32,520 bases of DNA from Spirogloea muscicola (lineage: Eukaryota; Streptophyta; Zygnematophyceae; Spirogloeales; Spirogloeaceae): positions 305,067-337,586 of the forward strand of contig WELB01000113.1 of assembly GCA_009602725.1 (NCBI GenBank), in the 5' to 3' direction. Below are positions 32,066 to 32,520 of the stretch, in pieces. The position numbers and the translations under genes were made by a program. The notes beneath the pieces were generated by a model, which ran no database searches, was not told the DNA's origin, and worked only from the letters and a program-made list of their open reading frames with translations. The first letter of the stretch is position 1. The number at the start of each line of letters is the position of its first letter.

Positions 32066-32119
32066 GACAGCGGAGGAGGCCGTGGAGACCCCGACAGCGG
32101 AGGAGGCCATGGAGACCCC
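32066..32119 (+). repeat. 27-bp tandem duplication in the Pol I subunit 5' leader
   Basis: Two adjacent units of 27 bp, beginning GACAGCGGAGGAGGCC and ending TGGAGACCCC, occupy 32066-32092 and 32093-32119 and differ at one base. They lie six bases upstream of the inferred start codon. Confidence 0.85.
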
Positions 32120-32454
32120 GTCCCGCCGAGACATCACGGCGGGGTGCTCACCTCGGGCCGGCCCGGCCGGCTCATGGCGGCGGCGGCGACGACGCCGGCG
32201 GCGTCGGGCGGCTCGCCGAAGTCAGGCGGCGGCACCGGCGGGACACCAACGATGTCTCTGCCGTCGCGCTTTCGCCGCGGCCGGCGGTCGCTGGCGGTCT
32301 TCCCGCGCCCCGCCGCGGCGCGGTCTCGGGCCGGCCGTCCCGCCGCAAAACCCGGCGGCGGCCGCGGCGGCAGCGGCTGCGGGGTCCTCCCCGAGGCCTC
32401 GTGCAGAACCCCTTCAAAACCTCCGAGCGCCCTGTGAAGCAGAGCTGCCTGCCC
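32120..32454. promoter_or_regulatory. GC-rich 5' region of the Pol I subunit gene
   Basis: CpG-rich sequence upstream of the start codon. Frames on both strands are open because of composition, and none resembles a protein. By position it should hold the minus-strand promoter and 5' UTR. No TATA box was recognised. Confidence 0.45.
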
Positions 32455-32463
32455 AAACCCTAA
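32455..32463 (+). promoter_or_regulatory. telo-box motif AAACCCTAA upstream of the Pol I subunit gene
   Basis: This is an exact match to the plant telo-box, known from promoters of translation and ribosome-biogenesis genes. It lies about 395 bp before the start codon and next to the CGG microsatellite. Related AAACCCC words occur upstream of RPL9 (about 10441) and UTP4 (about 5661-5667). Function is inferred. Confidence 0.4.
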
Positions 32464-32470
32464 CTAGCAT

Positions 32471-32473
<3 letters not shown>

Positions 32474-32517
<44 letters not shown>
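32474..32517 (+). repeat. GGC trinucleotide microsatellite at the window edge
   Basis: About 14 uninterrupted GGC units reach almost to the end of the window. The true length and downstream boundary cannot be judged. Confidence 0.85.
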
Positions 32518-32519
<2 letters not shown>

Positions 32520-32520
32520 A

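Noticed and set aside
1-32520. CRISPR arrays, bacterial operons, rRNA or tRNA genes
   Set aside because: No regularly spaced direct repeats, cloverleaf or rRNA signatures were seen, and spliced genes mark this as eukaryotic nuclear DNA.

Overview
This is nuclear DNA of an intron-rich eukaryote, most likely a green alga of trebouxiophyte type. The genes have many short exons with GT-AG junctions and at least one GC-AG junction, GC-rich CGG/CCG-laden 5' ends, AT-richer introns and no operons or ribosome-binding sites. The proteins are plant/algal orthologues. The species call is an inference from gene structure and composition, not a match.

Five genes can be named and their exons traced by homology and splice phase, and one orphan ORF can be seen. 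(1) UTP4/cirhin, minus strand, 5627-828. It is a WD40 protein of the t-UTP part of the small-subunit processome. (2) RPL9 (uL6), minus strand, 10281-8995, three exons, complete at 190 aa. (3) An SRAP-domain DNA-protein crosslink protein (HMCES type), plus strand, 11023-13940. It has eight exons, a frame break in exon 2 and a C-terminal PCNA-binding box. (4) A LIFEGUARD/TMBIM (Bax inhibitor-1 family) membrane protein, plus strand, 15329-17629, eight exons. (5) An unrecognised one-span membrane ORF with an acidic tail, minus strand, 19510-18977. (6) The largest subunit of RNA polymerase I, minus strand, 32060-21254. It has 23 exons whose lengths sum to an intact 1867-codon frame plus stop. Two introns of this gene hold candidate C/D-box snoRNAs.

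Three of the named genes (UTP4, RPL9 and Pol I subunit 1) act in making ribosomes. All three are read from the minus strand, and the first and last act together on rDNA: Pol I transcribes it, and t-UTPs load on the nascent pre-rRNA.

The space between genes is dominated by a dispersed repeat family. Its signature is a small hairpin (GGGCTGGC-TTT-GCCAGCCC and variants) within a longer consensus. Copies in both orientations lie at about 240-700, 4965-5175 (inside a UTP4 intron), 5765-8000, 14020-14900, 20040-20290 and 20590-21060. They crowd the 5' sides of UTP4, the LIFEGUARD gene and the orphan ORF. Two GC-rich islands (about 7130-7500 and 20285-20545) are embedded among the repeats and may be captured first-exon or promoter fragments. 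Two single N bases (7152, 10363) mark unresolved positions.
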